DNA from: Desulfonatronum sp.
GTDB taxonomy: Bacteria > Desulfobacterota > Desulfovibrionia > Desulfovibrionales > Desulfonatronaceae
NCBI GenBank assembly: GCA_007127655.1
Contig: SKYX01000123.1
Coordinates: forward strand, 1 to 7,229
Direction of reading: 5' to 3'
Length of the DNA stretch: 7,229 nt
The translations under genes were made by a program, and so were the position numbers. Position 1 is the stretch's first letter. Every line of letters begins with the position of its first letter. Below the pieces are notes generated by a model. That model saw only the letters and a program-made list of their open reading frames with translations, made no database searches and was not told where the DNA came from. Positions 6,022 through 7,229 of the stretch are shown here, piece after piece.

Positions 6022-6051
6022 ATGGGTTTGCCGGGCTGCAAACCTGCCCAT
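6022..6051. other. Strong hairpin upstream of the second module
   Basis: GGTTTGC (6025-6031) and GCAAACC (6038-6044) form a perfect 7-bp stem with a 6-base loop. ATG (6022-6024) can extend it by pairing with CAT (6049-6051) across a short bulge. No T run follows on either strand. It may be a remnant of a transcript end for sequence to its right, or part of a larger structured region. Confidence 0.35.
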
Positions 6052-6151
6052 GAGCAGAACAGGATGGGTGGATTGCCGGAATGTGAAAAACGGAAAGTGC
6101 GATGGATAGCAGCGGGAAAAGAAAAACCTAGCTGCTCTGACTCAAGGCGGA

Positions 6152-6170
6152 CGAAGGCCAAGGCCCTTCG
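6152..6170. other. GC-rich hairpin
   Basis: CGAAGG (6152-6157) pairs perfectly with CCTTCG (6165-6170) around a 7-base loop that can add two more GC pairs. It lies in a stretch (6007-6220) with no convincing gene on either strand. Its role is unknown; a terminator without a T run, or a piece of a dispersed repeat, are both possible. Confidence 0.3.
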
Positions 6171-6220
6171 GTCTAAAATCATTTGCGAAATGGAACTGGC
6201 GACCACCGCCAACACTGATC

Positions 6221-6420
6221 TCACTTGACGTATTTCCGCAGCCTCGGCAGCCACCGGCAGAACACTTCCACGGCTTCCCGGCCCTGGCGGTTCAGCGTAA
6301 ACAGATACCGACCGAGACCGCCGAATGCCAGCACGTATCACCCAATTCCGCCTGTTCTCAGAGTCGCGACCCCCACGAGCCGGTCGATAGCGGCAGTCAA
6401 GCCGCAATCCCCTGGTCTCA
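6221..6420 (-). pseudogene. C-terminal remnant of an unidentified gene, split by TGA
   Basis: One minus-strand frame reads like coding sequence through an in-frame TGA (6340-6338). Before the stop are LTAAIDRLVGVATLRTGG (about 6400-6347); after it are YVLAFGGLGRYLFTLNRQGR and EAVEVFCRWLPRLRKYVK, ending with a TGA at 6223-6221. Codon choice in the last 38 codons (many CTG, GTG, CGG, GGC, GCC) looks like that of a real gene. The right limit is not defined, since similarity to coding sequence fades beyond about 6420. I do not recognise the family. A chance open frame remains possible. Confidence 0.3.
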
Positions 6421-6922
6421 CCGACGACCTCACCTCACCCTTCCTTATCCTGAACAAATCAGATATCGAAATACGGGATGGTTCAGAACCTGTTGACACT
6501 TTCGGAATTGAACCGCCCGCTTCGCTCAATGCTCCAAATTCGCCAAGAAGAGATTTTGTCTTCCGCTGGAAAGATGCGGAAGCCAAAAGACTCGCCGCCC
6601 GTCGTACCGCCTATCGGCGATATTGCTTCCACCCGGCAGGGTGGGGCAATGTTTTTGAAAAGCAACTTTTCCCTGCTTTCCAAAACCTTTTCCTTGCCTG
6701 CCCGGTGAAACCGGGTACCCTTTCAGGGTGTTTCACTGGGGCGTACCCCGCGCCTTGAGGGACCAACGGGAGCGGGCGGTTCGATTCTTCATCCAACGGA
6801 TAAAACAATTTTCTGCTCCCGAAAAAGTGTCTCCCAGTTTTTCCGGAAAAATGAACCATCCCACCATCTTTACCCCGTTGAATGGAGCGCAAACGTCCCC
6901 GCGAAGCAGGATTCACCCGGGG
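6421..6922. other. Stretch without a recognisable gene
   Basis: About 500 bases in which open frames exist on both strands but none shows a domain, a credible ribosome binding site or consistent codon use. Its only clear structure is the hairpin cluster at 6701-6749. It is probably intergenic or long-decayed sequence of the accessory region. Confidence 0.4.
6701..6749. repeat. Cluster of three tandem hairpins
   Basis: Three perfect stems follow one another within 49 bases: CCCGGT-GAA-ACCGGG (6701-6715), ACCCT-TTC-AGGGT (6717-6729) and GGGG-CGTA-CCCC (6738-6749). An alternative fold pairs GTGAAAC (6705-6711) with GTTTCAC (6730-6736) around the second stem. There is no T run. This could be a structured RNA, a dispersed palindromic repeat or the end of a lost mobile element; the sequence does not decide. 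Confidence 0.6.
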
Positions 6923-6954
6923 CCAGCATTCCAGCATCCCAGCATTCCAGCATT
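6923..6954. repeat. 8-bp tandem repeat, four copies
   Basis: CCAGCATT, CCAGCATC, CCAGCATT and CCAGCATT follow without gap. The 8-base period does not fit a codon frame, which supports non-coding sequence. Beyond it lies a pyrimidine-rich stretch with a run of eight C (6960-6967). Confidence 0.85.
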
Positions 6955-7021
6955 TTCATCCCCCCCCTCAGGTCTCATCCCCCCACCCTCTCTTTTCGCC
7001 TTCCCGCCAGCCATATGCAAA

Positions 7022-7229
7022 TCATTTTGTCTGGATCATATCCACCAGGGCGGAGAAAAAATCAGCCGACCAGACTTCCAGCTTTGAACTGTCCTTTACA
7101 AAAGGGAGAACATCGCGCCTGGCAGCCTGGATATCGAGTTCGGCAATGGCCAGGTGAAGCATGGCCTTCCATTCCTCTCAGGAGATGGGATATTCCTTGG
7201 TCCAATGCCCGGCCTGGCGCATCCGGGAA
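7022..7229 (-). pseudogene. C-terminal part of a protein with an in-frame TGA, possibly an AbiEii-type nucleotidyltransferase
   Basis: Entering from the right edge, the minus strand encodes RMRQAGHWTKEYPIS, a TGA (7180-7178), then in the same frame EEWKAMLHLAIAELDIQA, ARRDVLPFVKDSSKLEVWSA and DFFSALVDMIQTK, ending with TGA at 7024-7022. The pattern DVLPFV...L..WS..FF recalls the C-terminal end of AbiEii/AbiGii-type nucleotidyltransferase toxins (type IV toxin-antitoxin or abortive infection). That match is from memory of the family and is tentative. The internal TGA would remove the last 52 residues, so the gene is probably inactive, unless the part after it restarts at the ATG at 7162. The rest of the gene lies outside the window. 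Confidence 0.45.

Noticed and set aside
6015..6407. Minus-strand frame of 130 codons (and a plus-strand frame at 6022-6228).
   Set aside because: Arg/Ser-rich without motifs and no clear start; the overlapping frame ending at 6221 has better codon use.
6225..6758. Plus-strand frame of 177 codons.
   Set aside because: It has no domain signature, runs through the hairpin cluster, and has no ribosome binding site; treated as chance.
6923..6954. Tandem repeat as a CRISPR array.
   Set aside because: The units are 8 bases with no spacers.
4939..7180. Three relics interrupted by TGA (4941-4939, 6340-6338, 7180-7178), suggesting TGA recoding.
   Set aside because: Intact genes in the same window end in TGA (1201, 3791, 4174, 5704), and no selenocysteine-type context is evident. 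Ordinary decay explains the stops.

Overview
The window looks like part of a mid-GC Gram-negative bacterial chromosome. The HDOD-GAF-GGDEF-PilZ signalling protein, the strong AGGAGG-type ribosome binding sites and the several PIN toxin modules would fit a sulfate-reducing deltaproteobacterium (Desulfovibrionales-like). That assignment comes from protein style only and is an inference. Every gene I can support lies on the minus strand, so the map reads from right to left.

Left part (1-3790), core genome. The 5' half of a tRNA (probably tRNA-Thr, minus strand) is cut by the left edge. Upstream of it, an A-tract/T-tract dyad marks the end of an RluA-type RNA pseudouridine synthase gene (115-1131). 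Upstream again is a 785-residue signalling protein (1201-3558) with HDOD, GAF, GGDEF and PilZ domains. Its GGDEF active site is degenerate (EGDKF), but an RxxD motif sits at exactly the spacing of the c-di-GMP inhibitory site. It therefore reads as a c-di-GMP receptor rather than a cyclase. The DNA in front of it carries two sets of direct repeats that may be binding sites.

Middle part (3791-6010), accessory. Two type II toxin-antitoxin modules each pair a Phd/YefM-like antitoxin with a PIN-domain (VapC-like) toxin. They lie in the same orientation, at 3791-4419 and 5283-5943. In both, antitoxin and toxin genes overlap and a promoter with dyad symmetry precedes the antitoxin. Between them (about 4559-5280) is a decayed gene, readable only by changing frame several times, with hydrophobic segments at both ends.

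Right part (6010-7229), gene debris. I see no intact gene here. There is a minus-strand coding remnant split by a TGA (6221 to about 6420), a cluster of three tandem hairpins (6701-6749), a four-copy 8-bp tandem repeat (6923-6954), a pyrimidine-rich stretch, and at the edge the C-terminal part of a protein interrupted by an in-frame TGA, possibly an AbiEii-type nucleotidyltransferase toxin. Overall, the layout is stable core genes followed by a degrading accessory island in which the toxin-antitoxin modules are the parts still intact.
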